DNA of 64,000 nucleotides from Bubalus kerabau (GCF_029407905.1 NC_073630.1:52167001-52231000); one strand, 5' to 3'. Numbered from the stretch's first letter, positions 10,439 to 22,643 are shown. The notes: a model not told the origin generated them from the letters alone. Numbers and translations are program-made.

Positions 10439-11940
10439 AAAGCTCTTTAAAACTGTAATGGTCACTAATTTTTAAATATCTTATCATTGCATTGGAAAGG
10501 GTTTTGCTAGAATAAGTTAGAACTTGAATAATCACTGCAATAATCAGGAGAATTAATTATGAAATTCTCTGCAGTGAAACAACCATTTTCAACTACATTT
10601 CAGACCATACTTTTCAGTGAGTGTCTTGTTTGTTTGTTATATTTCTCCTCATGGGCTACTTTGGAAGACTTATTCTTAAAAAAATATGCTGTAGATTTAT
10701 TCAGAAGCACTTCATAACTTTCACATAAGTATTTATGTCAAAAGGCACACTCTGGAAGATGAAAGTTGGTAGCAAGCATGTGGGGCTGGGGAACATTTTT
10801 TCCAGTACAAGGCTTTGGTGCTCTGTAACAATAAATAGCCTTTCTGCACTCAGTAGGCTCCAGCTCCAGAAATTAATGCTTGCACTCAAACTGGAAATCT
10901 CACTGGACTGAACACTAGAGAAAATTCTGAAAGATCATAGCAACAAGAAAAAAAGTATTCAAAGTCTAAAACCTGGAACTAATTTAAGCTGTTAAAAAAT
11001 CATTGCAAACTATATTTTGCCTAGTGTTTTTTTTTTAATCAAGAAACTGCCATCCCTAGACACATTTTATTTAATAACTTGTCATTGTCAACTTATTTAT
11101 TACCTTTTACCACACCACACCCACCCCACTCTGCCTTCCACTCTTACCTTCTGCCTCTTCTCACAAAAGCAGAGAAAGGAAACAAATAAATAAGAAGAGA
11201 TTATCAGTATATTTGTAAATAAACCAACTTGTATATGCAAAAAAAAAAAAAAGGAATTACATGTGCAATATACCAGGCAAATAGAAGTGCTTCTTTAGCA
11301 TTACATAATAGAAGAATAGCAAGTTAGGGTCTCTTATTTACTAGCAAAGAATTAAAACAATAAGTAATGAGAGATGAGAAAAGTAATGATTCATATCAAT
11401 TAAGGAATAAAATTTCCTGTATGTTGAAAGTTACATACTGCCAAACCTGTGAAAAGAAGTAAAAGTCATTCTAATTAAAAGTCCATATCTAAGACTCAAG
11501 AACGACAATCTCTCTATTTTTTTTAAATATATATTCAGTTCCATTAAACTGACATGAATTTCATAGAGCTAGAAGTTTTGGAACTCAAAAAATTTAGGTT
11601 TATTTTTTGATTCTAAGAAGTTAATACAATCTATACACCTTACAGGAAGTCATTCACAAGCTTTGATTTAGCATTTAATGATTACAAATGTTAATATTTT
11701 AGAAACTAAAAATATGAGTATTCTCAGAAGTATAATTCTGATGGTTTAGCCACAAATGTGCCTTACATGTGAGAAAATGTACCTAGAGGGATGTGTAAGG
11801 TTGCAAAAAGTACTGCATGATAAACTGGGAAACAAAAAACATATATAAAGTAATAACACTTTGAAAAATGATGCAGATGGAAATGAGCAAGGGGTATTCA
11901 TAGATTTAGGGAATGTTTGTGCTTGGGGAGACTTCAGAGA
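10439..11940. other. AT-rich stretch, nothing recognised
   Basis: Contains a T-run near 11030 and an A-run near 11240. No open frame with protein character and no repeat family identified. Confidence 0.5.
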
Positions 11941-12035
11941 CCATAGAACACCATTTTTCAGCCAGGGAAACAGAAGCTCAGAGGTATTACAAAACTCAAA
12001 TGATATAGTCCTAAGGTGAGCCAATGTTGTAAAAT
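11941..12035 (-). repeat. MIR-like remnant
   Basis: CCATTTTTCAGCCAGGGAAACAGAAGCTCAGAGG is an imperfect match to the reverse MIR core. Only the core is legible, so strand is better supported than the ends. Confidence 0.6.
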
Positions 12036-12253
12036 AACTAGACTCATTATTAAAATTACCCAGTCTTGTTTACAAGACAAGAGGTATGCTCTATTTCTCA
12101 CTTTCTTAGAAGATTACCTCTAAAGGGAAAGATAAGATCAGTAAGTGTTTTCCATTTACTACCTAATTTACTTAGTTTACTTGTTCTAGTTTCAGCAGAA
12201 GCTTCATACAGTGATGACCAGGAGCCCAGCTAACTTTTTGCAAGTTTTTAATT

Positions 12254-12556
12254 CCTGCTGCTGCTGCTGCTGCTAAGTCACTTCAGTGATGTCTAACTCT
12301 GTGTCACCCCATAGACGCAGCCTACCAGGCTCCCCAGTCCCTGGGATTCTCCAGGCAAGAACACTAGAGTGGGTTGTCATTTCCTTCTCCAATGCATGAA
12401 AGTGAAAAGTGAAAGTGAAGTTTCTCAGTTGTGTCAGACCCCTAGTGACCCCATGGTCTGCAGCCTACCAGGCTCCTCCATTCATGGGATTTTCCAGGCA
12501 AGAGTACTGGAGTGGGGTGCCATTCTCCAGTACTCCAGTGGGTTGCCTTCTCCACT
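12254..12556 (-). mobile_element. BOV-A2 SINE with CTG-repeat end and foldback
   Basis: Minus-strand dimer beginning with its 3' tail as an uninterrupted (CTG)n run at about 12255-12274. At the other end the sequence folds back on itself: AGTACTGGAG at 12503-12512 and its complement at 12525-12534. Extra BOV-A sequence runs on to 12556. No clear TSD. Confidence 0.9.
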
Positions 12557-13655
12557 TACGTGCTGCACGGTGCAGCAAAAAAGATTTAAAACAAGAAGAA
12601 GAATGAGATTAATTATGATCAGGTGCTTTTCCCATCACACTTTATCAAGAATAGAGTGGACTTAGAAGTTCAGGTGTCATAAATGAGAATGGAGGGCATT
12701 CATTTTATGGGAAACAATATCATGAAAAGCTATGTTACAACTAATTTTGTGGGAAATATTCAGTTATTTATGATATACTTTGTATTTAATTCCTTAGTTA
12801 AACAGAATTATTTATTCAAAGACTACTAATTGAAGTAAAAATATTAGAGAAAATAGGATATTTGGGGATATAAAGGAGAGATCATGAATTCAGAGAAAAA
12901 AAATGTACGGAAAGTGAATATTTATCAGAAAGAAAAATGAGGAAAAGTTGACTAAGGAAAGTAGGTCTAGAAATAAAGTTACTAAACACAAATTCTGTTT
13001 GTGACAACACTTGTCCCTCTAATTTTTCAAATATGAATAAATTATAAACTTTTAGTTTTCCTGTGATTTCCTTCATGTAATACATCAAATTGAAAGAACT
13101 TACCTTTAAGTTTATATCAAGGTAATAATTTTAGGCATATTGTCTATTGTGGGTGCTATGCTGCCAGATTCTGCCTTCAGTTGTAGAGGATTTATTCCTT
13201 CAGATCCTGGGAAGGTTGTTGGCTTGTAATGTGGAGCTGTGAGCTCACTTTGAGAATTGTCTCAACTTACGATGACCACCTTCTTGAAAGAAAAACTCTG
13301 TTTCCTAGGAAGACTATATCCAATGACAGGTAAATGCTGGTAAATAAAGACATGACCTGCTTGCCTCAACCTGGGAAAACACTCAAGGATCATCTCAGCT
13401 TCAGTGTGTCCCATAAGATCCACTAAATTTCTTACTGTAACTATGTCATAGATCAACTTACTTCTGTGATGTGAGGCATAAAACTTGAGGGCACATCCCA
13501 GTAAAACTCCAGCATCTAACCTCCTTTGCCCAGTCTATTTCCACAGGAAACCCAATCTATAACAATGGCCTTCTTTTTACCATATTTTAAAATATGATAT
13601 TCCTTGGATTATTTTTGTATAAGCACTTAAGATCAAACTGTAAGGAATCTATTTT
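12557..13655. other. unassigned stretch, part of it non-AT-rich
   Basis: The segment 13130-13560 has more balanced composition than its surroundings and may be an old transposon relic, but I cannot name it. No gene seen. Confidence 0.4.
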
Positions 13656-13669
13656 ATCTTCATGCACTG

Positions 13670-13940
13670 CTGATGCTGCTAAGTCACTTCAGTCGTGTCC
13701 AACTCTGTGTGACCCCATAGACGGCAGCCCACCAGGCTCCCTTGTCCCTGGGATTCTCCAGGCAAAAACACTGGAGTGGGTTGCCATTTCCTTCTCCAAT
13801 GCATGAAAGTGAAAAGTGAAAGTGAAGTCGCTCAGCCGTGTCAGACTCTTAGCGACCCCATGGAATGCAGCCTACCAGGCTCCTCTGTCCATGGGGTTTT
13901 CCAGGCAAGAGTACTGGAGTGGAGTTCCATTGCCTTCTCC
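13670..13940 (-). mobile_element. BOV-A2 SINE, first of a tandem pair
   Basis: Complete dimer on the minus strand. The 14-bp TSD atcttcatgcactg is present at 13656-13669 and 13941-13954, so this copy is a clean insertion. Confidence 0.94.
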
Positions 13941-13954
13941 ATCTTCATGCACTG

Positions 13955-14207
13955 TTAAGTCACTTCAGTCGTGTCCAACTCTGTGCAACCCCATAGACAG
14001 TAGCCCACCATGCTCCCCTGTCCCTGGGATTCTCCAGGCAAGAACACTGGAGTGCGTTGCCATTTCCTTCTCCAGTGCATGAAAGTGAAAAGTGAAAGGG
14101 AAGTCGCTCAGTTGTGTCCAACTCCTAGCGACCCCATGGACTGCAGCCCACCAGGCTCGTCCGTCCATGGGATTTTCCAGGCAAGAGTACTGGAGTGGGG
14201 TGCCATT
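13955..14207 (-). mobile_element. BOV-A2 SINE, second of a tandem pair
   Basis: Starts directly after the right-hand TSD of the preceding copy and has the same orientation. Sequence differences between the two rule out a very recent tandem duplication. It lacks the CTG-rich end and any TSD of its own that I can see, so it was probably here first and its 3' edge was the target of the other copy. Confidence 0.92.
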
Positions 14208-16310
14208 AGAGAAAGGATGGGTTATGTATATTGAAAAGTGAAATTATGAAAAATGTCAAGTTAGTTTTCAAGATATTGGCAAAGATAAAAAATAATTAAA
14301 TAAGGAAGAAAAAGAAGGAATGAGATGGAGGGAAACCATCTGAACATGATTATAGAGAATGAATTAACACTTGAATACCATATACAGGCATGTATAGTTT
14401 TTCCTTTTGTTCACAAATATTTTAATCATTTCATGGACACTGTAGATGCAACAAAATGCTCCAAAAGAATACAATTAAAACATTAAATATGTTTTTAAAA
14501 ATTATGTAGGAAATACATGCAAAAATAAGGTAATTGACATCCTGAGCTTTTGCAAAACTTTTACTTTTTGCTGATAAACATAAATATGAAGTTAGATTAG
14601 AAATTAACTTTTATTTGACTTTTATTTTACTTTAATTTATTTTCACTCTAGGGATTATGTTTTGGCTGGATACACAGTTGTGAATTGTGCCTGAGATATT
14701 GAGACTTTGTGTACTTTCCTAAAATGTTTAGATTTTCCAAGGTACTAACAGACAAACAAAATCATAAAGAACAGTATAAAATTGCTATAATTCAATTTTC
14801 AAAAGAATTCACTTGTTTGGGTCTCTATGAATCATGACTAATGATTTGGACTAATATGACCTGCTTTCAAAGCTCAACAAACAACTTTCCATAAATAAAG
14901 AACATTTTCATTGGTAATAGGATAAATTAAGGTACATATATATAGGCAGGCATGAAACCAAAAATGTTTGGTTTAAAAGTAATAGAGTTCCTTGCTTGTA
15001 TTTAATGGTGGTATGGAACAGTAAGACTCATTAAGCAGTGCAATTTGTTCCAAGTGCTAGTCAGATATTTTAGATACAAAATATAATGTACCAAACCTCT
15101 CTTTCTTCTTTGGAATAATTCAAAAATAAAAACCTTAATAGAAATAACAGGAAATTGCTGATTATTTTGGAATTGATAGAACAGGAGAACTAGAAAGTGA
15201 ATTGCAACTCCAAAATGAGTCTTAAAAGAAAGAACACACACACACACACACTCATTAAGCCTCAAATAAATGTTCAACTTGTAATTTGTAAGTGTACTCA
15301 GATAAACATGAATTATTGTACATTTCAGTTACACTAGAGATCTAACAGTGAATTAGTTTGGCACACTGACAATAAACCAGAACTTCAGAAGGGATTTTAA
15401 TTGAGGATTTTACCTTAATTATGAAAGGGAACATCTAAGAAGTAGTTTAAGCCTAAAAGCAATTGAATTTAACAAGAAACAGTTCAGATTCTGGCTAAAG
15501 GTGATTAACCTGAAAAAAAAAAAATCTATTTTATTTAGGAGTGCAAGCACCTAAAATTGTAGAGGTAAGGAAGCAAGCATCATCTCCCTTTGAATATATA
15601 AAAATGTCCAGTCTAAAAACTTGTTGGAAAAGCTTTTCAGTTTCTTTAGAAAAATTGTACTTAAGAAAAGCTTAGTTAGCTGTCATATTATGTAAAATTA
15701 TCTATAGTTCAAAGATGCTATTTTCACATGGTTGATTAATCTAGTAAAAGCTTCTTTGAATTTCTGAACTACATTTTTGAAGTGTTTTGGCTGCTGATAA
15801 TTTCCCCCTTTGAAAGTTAATCATACCAAATGCAGATAGGCATAGCCACTAACACTTTTAATATTGATTTATATTTAAGATACATCAATGCTAAATAAGT
15901 GTATGAGGCATATTGATGGGCATGACACAAATATTGACTAACATTTTTGCACCAAATAAGAAAAAATTGCAGTTGTTCATTAGATTTTTTTGTCTCACAT
16001 GGCGTTCTGAACACTACTGACTTTTCAAATTCTGCAAATCTAACAGTTAATAAAATAAGCTTACACAAATATTCAGTTGGAAATATTTTTGGTGAAGTTG
16101 TAAGGGCTCATTTAAAAGGATATTAAATGAATAAACCAGGAGAAAACACTGTTTTCAAATTAGTTCTATCTTTTGAAATTGTGATTGCAGGGAAGAAATG
16201 GAGACACGGAAATAGAGAACAGACTTGTGGACACGGTGGGTGAAGGAGAAGGTAGGATGAATTAAGATAGTAGCATTTACATATACACACTATCATGTGT
16301 AAAATACATA
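14208..16310. other. AT-rich stretch, nothing recognised apart from a CA microsatellite
   Basis: Two kilobases without an element that I can name. An A-run sits near 15512. No frame with protein character. Confidence 0.5.
15233..15251. repeat. (CA)n microsatellite
   Basis: Nineteen bases of uninterrupted CA repeat. Confidence 0.9.
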
Positions 16311-17398
16311 GTTGTTTTTGTTGTTCACTTGCCAAGTCATGTCTGACTCTTTGTGACTGCATGGACTGCAGCATGCCGGTTCCCTCTATCCTCAACTATC
16401 TCCTGGTGTTTGCTCAAATTCATGTCAATTGAGTCAGTGATGCCATCTAGCCATCTCATCCTCTGTCCTACCCTTCTTCTCCTGCCCTCAATATTTCCAA
16501 ACTGAGTTGAATCTTAGCATTAGGTGGCCAAAGTATTGGAGGCTCACTTTCAGCACCAGTCCTTCCAATGAATATTCAGGGTTGATTTCCTTTAGGATTG
16601 ACCTGTTTGATCTTACTTCCAAGGGTCTCACAAGAGTCTTCTCCAGCACCAAAATTTGAAAGCACCAGTTCTTCGGTGCTCAGACGTATTTACTCATATC
16701 TGTACATGACTACTGGAAAAACCATAGCTTTGATTATACAGACCTTTATCAGCAAAGTGATGTCTCTGCTTTTTGATATGCTATTTAAGTTTGTCATAGC
16801 TTTCCTTCCAAGAAACAAACATCTTTTAATTTCATGGCTACAGTCACTGTCCTCAGTGATTTTGGAGCCCAAGAAAAACTCTGTCATGGTTTCCACTTTT
16901 CCCCAATTTATTTGCCATGAAATGATGGGACCAGATGCCACGATTTTTTTTTTTTCCAATGTTGAGTTTGAAGCAGCTTTTTCACTCTCCTTTCACCTTC
17001 ATCAAGAGGCTCTTTAATTCCTCTTCACTTTCTGGCATTAGAGTAATATCATCTGCATTTCTGATATTGTTGATATTTGTCCCAGCAATCTTGATTCCAT
17101 TTTGTGATTTATCCAGCCCTCTTTTTTCCTTAATGTACTCTGGATATAAGTTAAATAAGCAAGGTGAAAATATGCAGTCTTGACATACTCCTTTCCCAAT
17201 TTTGAACCAGTCCATGTTCCATGTCCTGTTCTGTTGCTTCTTGTCCTGCATACAAGTTTCTCATGAGACAGTTAAGGTGGTCTGGTACTCTCATCTCTTT
17301 AAGAATTTCCCACAGTTTGCTGTGATCCACACAGTCAAAGACTTTAGTGTAGTCAGTGAAGCAGAAGTAGTTTTTTTTTTTTTTTTCTGGAATGCCCT
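16311..17398 (-). mobile_element. BovB LINE, 3' half, diverged
   Basis: Minus-strand copy covering the C-terminal half of the BovB protein and its 3' end. Two partly open frames survive, 16959-16690 and 17251-16982. The second includes the RT catalytic box as NADD in place of the usual YADD. A run of about 18 T at 17370-17387 has expanded from a short T-run of the element. It is visibly more diverged than the copies at 21.6, 39.8 and 42.4 kb, so an older insertion. 5' truncated near 17398. Confidence 0.93.
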
Positions 17399-17419
17399 TT
17401 CTGCCTGATTCAACGAATG

Positions 17420-17620
17420 TGAGAGATAGCTAGTGGGAAGTTACTATATAACACAGGGACCCCAGCTTGGCCAATTGTGATGACCTAGAGGGGTGGAATG
17501 GGATAGAGAAGGGAGGGGATATATTCATAATTATGGCTGATTCGAGTTTCTATGAAGCAGAAACCAACACAACATTGTAAAGAAATTATCCTTCAATTAA
17601 AAAATAAAATTAAAAAATTA
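17420..17620 (+). mobile_element. L1 3' untranslated end (bovine type)
   Basis: GGGAAGTTACTATATAACACAGGG, the GATGACCTAGAGGGGTGG block and the closing CCAACACAACATTGTAAAG with an A-rich tail are hallmarks of the 3' end of ruminant L1. It abuts the truncated 5' end of the previous BovB, in opposite orientation. Confidence 0.88.
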
Positions 17621-18567
17621 GTGTATCTGTTGACTTTCTGAGATGTCAGTAGAGCCTTTAGATCTTAAAGCAAAGTGGATTTCCAATTGTTGCTATGTGT
17701 TCAATCACTTCTTACTTGAGTGCATATCTATTTAGGATTTCATATATTTCAAGTTAAAAGGTAAGGTGCTGAGGTTGTTATCCAGAACAAGGCAGAAACT
17801 ACTACTATTCTGTGAGCAAATACAAATACAGTCTACTTGGGAAAGTTAAATTAAACCTATAATGAATAGAATACATGTCTTCTGCAACATTTTTAGAAGC
17901 TTTCTGAATGCATTGACTCAGATGTATTAATTGAATTCCATTTCTACTTTGGTTTCTAAGGTTATATTTGTAAAATGGGGATGATAATCTTTGCCATCTT
18001 TACAGGATTGTTATGATTACTAAATGGGATAGCAGATGCAAACGTGTTTTTGTAAAACTATAAAGTGCCTTGTAAATACAGAGATGGCAGTACTAGTATT
18101 GCATTGTATTAACTAGATCTCATCTGCTACCTATGTATTATTGTCATTCTACTTTGTCCCTTCCATGTCCAGTCTTCTTTAGGAAAAAGATTATAAGGGT
18201 CACATTAAATGCCTGTTCTTTTTTTACATTAAAAAAAACTATATAGTATGGCTTAATTACAAACATTATATATGATATATTAATAACATGGACAAGGGGA
18301 ACACACAGGAGGAACACTAAACCTAGTCTAGGAGCATCCACAAAAAGTTCCCAATGGAGAAACATAAATGTTACTTGAATTAAAAGTGTTCTGTTTGCTC
18401 TAGGTAGTTAAGGCAAATATGTGGTGATAATAAAATGATCTAAAATATGAATACATGATACCTGAAGAAAAAAACTTCTTTATTATTTACAAAAGAGTTT
18501 TAATTTGTTATTCTTGGTTGCAGCATGTCTTTCTTCCCTTTAGTGATAGAGTGATTGAAGATTCTTC
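17621..18567. other. AT-rich stretch with a MIR trace
   Basis: At about 17950-18100 the string TGTAAAATGGGGATGATAAT, followed by ATTGTTATGATTACTAAATG, matches the MIR core on the plus strand. The rest is unassigned. Confidence 0.55.
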
Positions 18568-20616
18568 CTTTTTTTTTTAAATTTTATTTTATTTTTAAAC
18601 TTTACAATATTGTATTGGTTCTGCCATATATCAAAGTGAATCCGCCACAGGCATACGTGTGTTCCCCATCCTGAACCCTCCTCCCTCCTCCCTCCCCATA
18701 CCATCCCTCTGGGTCGTCAAGTGCACCAGCCCCAAGCATCCAGTATCATGCATCGAATCTGGACTGGTGACTCGTTTCATATGTGATATTATACATATTT
18801 CAATGCCATTCTCCCAAATCATCCCACCCTCTCCCTCTCCCACACAGTCCAAAAGACTGTTCTATACATCAGTGTCTCTTCTGCTGTCTCCTATACAGGG
18901 TTATCGTTACCATCTTTCTAAATTCCATATATATGCATTAGTATACTGTATTGGTGTTTTCTTTCTGGCTTACTTCACTCTGTATAATAGGCTCCACTTT
19001 CATCCACCTCATTAGAACTGATTCAAATGTATTCTTTTTAATGGCTGAGTAATACTCCATTGTGTATATGTACCACTGCTTTCCTATCCATTCATCTGCT
19101 GATGGACATCTAGGCTGCTTCCATGTCCTGGCTATTATAAACAGTGCTGCAATGAACATTGCGGTACACGTGTCTCTTTCAATTCTGGTCTCCTCAGTGT
19201 GTATGCCCAGCAGTGGGATTGCTGGATCATAAGGCAGTTCTATTTCCAGTTTTTTAAGGAATCTCCACACTGTTCTCCATAGTGGCTGCACTAGTTTGCA
19301 CTCCCACCAACAGTGTAAGAGGGTTCCCTTTTCTCCACATCCTCTCCAGCATTTGTTACTTGTAGACTTTTGGATCACAGCCATTCTGATTGGCATGAAA
19401 TGGTACCTCATAGTGGTTTTGATTTGCATTTCTCTGATAATGAGTGATGTTGAGCATCTTTTCATGTGTTTGTTAGCCATCTGTATGTCTTCTTTGGAGA
19501 AATGTCTATTTAGTTCTTTGGCCCATTTTTTGATTGGGTCTTTTATTTTTCTGGAATTGAGCTGTAGGAGTTGCTTGTATATTTTTGAGATTAGTTGTTT
19601 GTCAGTTGCTTCATTTGCTATTATCTTCTCCCATTCTGAAGGCTGTCTTTTCACCTTGCTTATAGTTTCCTCTGTTGTGCAGAAGCTTTTAAATTTAATT
19701 AGGTCCCATTTGTTTATTTTTGCTTTTACTTCCAATATTCTAGGAGGTGGGTCATAGAGGATCCTGCTGTGATGTATGTCAGAGAGTGTTTTGCCTATGT
19801 TCTCCTCTAGGAGTTTTATAGTTTCTGGTCTTACATTTAGATCTTTAATCCATTTTGAGTTTATTTTTGTGTATGGTGTTAGAAAGTGGTCTAGTTTCAT
19901 TCTTTTACAAGTGGTTGACCAGTTTTCCCAGCACCACTTGTTAAAGAGATTGTCTTTAATCCATTGTATATTCTTGCCTCTTTTGTCAAAGATAAGGTGT
20001 CCATATGTGTGTGGATTAATCTCCGGGCTTTCAATTTTGTTCCATTGATCTATATTTCTGTCTTTGTGCCAGTACCATACTGTCTTGATGACTGTGGCTT
20101 TGTAGTAGAGCCTGAAGTCAGGCAGGTTGATTCCTCCAGTTCCATTCTTCTTTCTCAACATTGCTTTGGCTATTCGAGGTTTTTTGTATTTCCATACAAA
20201 TTGTGAAATTATTTGTTCTAGCTCTGTGAAGAATACCTTTGGTAGCTTGATAGGGATTGCATTTAATCTATAAATTGCTTTGGGTAGTATACTCATTTTC
20301 ACTATATTGATTCTTCCAATCCATGAACATGGTATATTTCTCCATCTATTAGTGTCCTCTTTGATTTCTTTCACCAATGTTTTATAGTTTTCTATGTATA
20401 GGTATTTAGTTTCTTTAGGTAGATATATTCCTAAGTATTTTATTCTTTTTGTTGCAATGGTGAATGGAATTGTTTCCTTAATTTCTATTTCTGTTTTCCC
20501 ATTATTAGTGTATAGGAATGCAAGGGATTTCTGTGTGTTGATTTTATATCCTGCAACTTTACTATAATCATTGATTAGTTCTAGTAATTTTCTGATGGAG
20601 TCTTCACCATCCCTTC
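18568..20616 (-). mobile_element. 5'-truncated L1 LINE with 3' UTR
   Basis: On the plus strand it opens with a T-run (the poly-A tail), then the reverse of the L1 3' UTR, then ORF2. About 2 kb of a full-length element remain. The 5' break is near 20616 and I see no clear TSD. The T-rich, C-rich UTR has the pattern of bovine L1. Confidence 0.93.
18938..20616 (-). pseudogene. L1 ORF2p C-terminal half, open but truncated
   Basis: The reading frame stays open from the 5' break near 20616 to a stop at 18938, about 560 codons with no internal stop, which marks a fairly young copy. It covers the RT thumb region (GRINIVKM..LPK and TELEQ motifs) and the C-terminal domain with the CX3CX7HX4C zinc-knuckle-like motif (C-WRG-C, H, WWE-C). 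The RT catalytic box and the endonuclease are absent. Near the C-terminus one A is missing from a five-A run that is intact in the L1 copy at 63150. This shifts the frame, so the last eight residues differ and the protein ends early. Known: ORF2p drives L1 target-primed reverse transcription. Inferred: inactive. Confidence 0.9.
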
Positions 20617-20650
20617 TGTATCATTATTTGCACATAGTTATTGGAAAATA

Positions 20651-20866
20651 ATGGGGCTTCTATGGTGGCACTAGTAGTCAAGAATCCACCTGCCAATGCA
20701 AGAGACATAAGAGACACAGCTTCGATCCCTGGGTTGGGAAGATCCATTGGAGGAGGAAATGGCAACCCACTCCAGTATTCTTACCAGGGAAATTCCATGG
20801 CAAAGGAACCTGGTCTTACAGTCCATGGGGTCACAAAGAGTCAGATATGACTGAGCAACTAAGAGT
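20651..20866 (+). mobile_element. Bov-tA SINE
   Basis: Head first (GGGGCTTCTATGGTGGC) and complete to GAGCAACTAAGAGTGG. It lies 35 bp beyond the truncated end of the L1. Confidence 0.91.
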
Positions 20867-21287
20867 GGAAATAATAACACAATATGGAGAAGGCAGATTT
20901 GTGTTTCAAAGCCTTAGACCAAAACTGGGATTTCTTTGACAAAAGCTAGTCACATGGCCAATCCAAGAGGGAACAGTGACTAAGAAATATATTGCATGTC
21001 TAGAAAGCTGTCCTTGAGTAGTGACTCTGTACTATGGAAGCAGTTAATGTAAGTTAGTAGGCAAATACTCATCTCAGACACAGGGCTCAAACGTTAGGAA
21101 GGTGCAAAATGTGCAAGGGTGCAAGTGTTAGGAAGAGTAGTAAGATAGAAACCTTAAGATATAACAGTCTAGCATGTGTTCATGCTTTATTCAAAATAAA
21201 ATGAATATGGTGCATATATACTACTCAGTGTCAAGAAAATTAGAAAACATACAAAAGAAAAATTATATGAAACATCTGCAAACTTTG
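20867..21287. other. unassigned stretch
   Basis: A short imperfect internal repeat (CGTTAGGAAGGTGCAAAATGTGCAAGGGTGCAAGTGTTAGGAAG) at about 21091-21136 is the only structure I see. Confidence 0.45.
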
Positions 21288-21297
21288 ATAGAAACAT

Positions 21298-21512
21298 AAT
21301 GTGAAAATGTTAACTGCTCAGTCATGTCTGACTCTTTGTGACCCCCTGGACTGTAGCCTACCAGGCACCTCTGTCCATGTGATTCTCTAAGCAAGAATAC
21401 TGAAGTGGATAGTGATTCCCTTCTCCAGGGAATCTTCCTGACCCAGGGATTGAATCTAGGTCTCCTGCATTACAGGCAGATTCTTTACTGTGGGAGTCAC
21501 CAGGTAAGCCCA
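21298..21512 (-). mobile_element. Bov-tA SINE
   Basis: Minus-strand copy with a 10-bp TSD, atagaaacat, at 21288-21297 and 21513-21522. Confidence 0.93.
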
Positions 21513-21555
21513 ATAGAAACATATTGAAGAGCTAAAAAGAGAGTCATTTTTAAAG

Positions 21556-21571
21556 TTTTTTTTTTTTGTTG

Positions 21572-21600
<29 letters not shown>
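21556..21600. repeat. T-tract at a BovB insertion point
   Basis: Long T-run with one GTTG interruption, ending exactly where the TSD of the next BovB begins. The T/A step fits the AT-rich target preference of these endonucleases. Confidence 0.85.
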
Positions 21601-21603
<3 letters not shown>

Positions 21604-21612
21604 GAAACAAGT

Positions 21613-22643
21613 GGATCACAATAAACTGTGGAAAATTCTTCAAGAGATGGGAATACCAGACCACCTGACCTACCTCTTGAGAAACCTATATGCAGGTCAG
21701 GAAGCAACAGTTAGAACTGGACATGGAACAGCAGACTGATTCCAAATAGGAAAAGGAGTGCATCAAGGCTGTATATCGTCACCCTGCTTATTTAACTTAT
21801 ATGCAGAGTACATCATGAGAAACGGTGGACTGGAGGATGCACAAGCTGGAATCAAGATTGCCAGGAGAAATATCAATAACCTCAGATATGCAGATGACAC
21901 CAGCCTTATGGCAGAAAGTGAAGAGGAACTAAAAAGCCTCTTGATGAAAGTGAAAGAGGAGAGTGAAAAAGTTCGTTTAAAGCTCAACATTCAGAAAACT
22001 AAGATCATGGCATCTGGTCCCATCACTTCATGGGAAATAGATGGGGAAACAGTGGAAACAGTGTCAGACTTTATTTTTGGGGGCTCTAAAATCACTGTAG
22101 ATGATTTTGCAGCCATGAAATTAAAAGACGCTTACTCCTTGGAAGGAAAGTTATGACCAACCTAGATAGCATATTGAAAAGCAGAGACATTACTTTGCCA
22201 ACAAGGGTCTGTCTAGTCAAGGCTATGGTTTTACCAGTGGTCATGTGTGGATGTGGACTATAAAGAGTTGGACTATAAAGAAAGCTGAGCACTGAAGAAT
22301 TGATGCTTTTGAACTGTGGTGTTGGAGAAGACTCTTGAGAGTCCCTTGGACTGCAAGGAGATCCAACTAGTCCATCCTAAATGAGATCAGTCCTAGGTGC
22401 TCATTGGAGGGATTGATGTTGAAGCTGAAACTCTAATACTTTGGCCATGTGATTCGAAGAGCTGACTCAGTTGAGGAGAAGAGGATGACAGAGGATGAGA
22501 TGGTTGGATGGCATCACCAACTCGATGGACATGGGTTTGGGTGAACTCTGGGAGTTGGTGCTGGACAGGGAGGCCTGGCATGCTGCAGTTCACAGGGTCA
22601 CAAATAGTCAGACATGACTGAGCAACTGAACTGAACTGAAGTG
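21613..22643 (+). mobile_element. BovB LINE, 5'-truncated, 3' half
   Basis: Clean insertion with 12-bp TSD atggaaacaagt at 21601-21612 and 22644-22655. It starts in the RT domain just after motif A and contains motif B (GVHQGC..SPCLF) and the intact catalytic YADD box at about 21890. A frame of 132 codons (21758-22156) covers this part. Indels break the C-terminal region, including the loss of a long stretch near 22240-22270. The copy ends in the typical CTGAACTGAACTGAAG tail. It has catalytic residues but no fingers or endonuclease, so it is not functional. Confidence 0.95.

Noticed and set aside
13656..14207. Direct repeats as a CRISPR-like array
   Set aside because: The repeats are two BOV-A2 dimers with a TSD in a mammalian genome. 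There are no short regular spacers and no cas genes.
18938..20377. A 479-codon minus-strand open frame as a host gene
   Set aside because: The translation is L1 ORF2p (thumb and C-terminal Cys motif), and the frame sits between an L1 3' UTR and an L1 truncation point.
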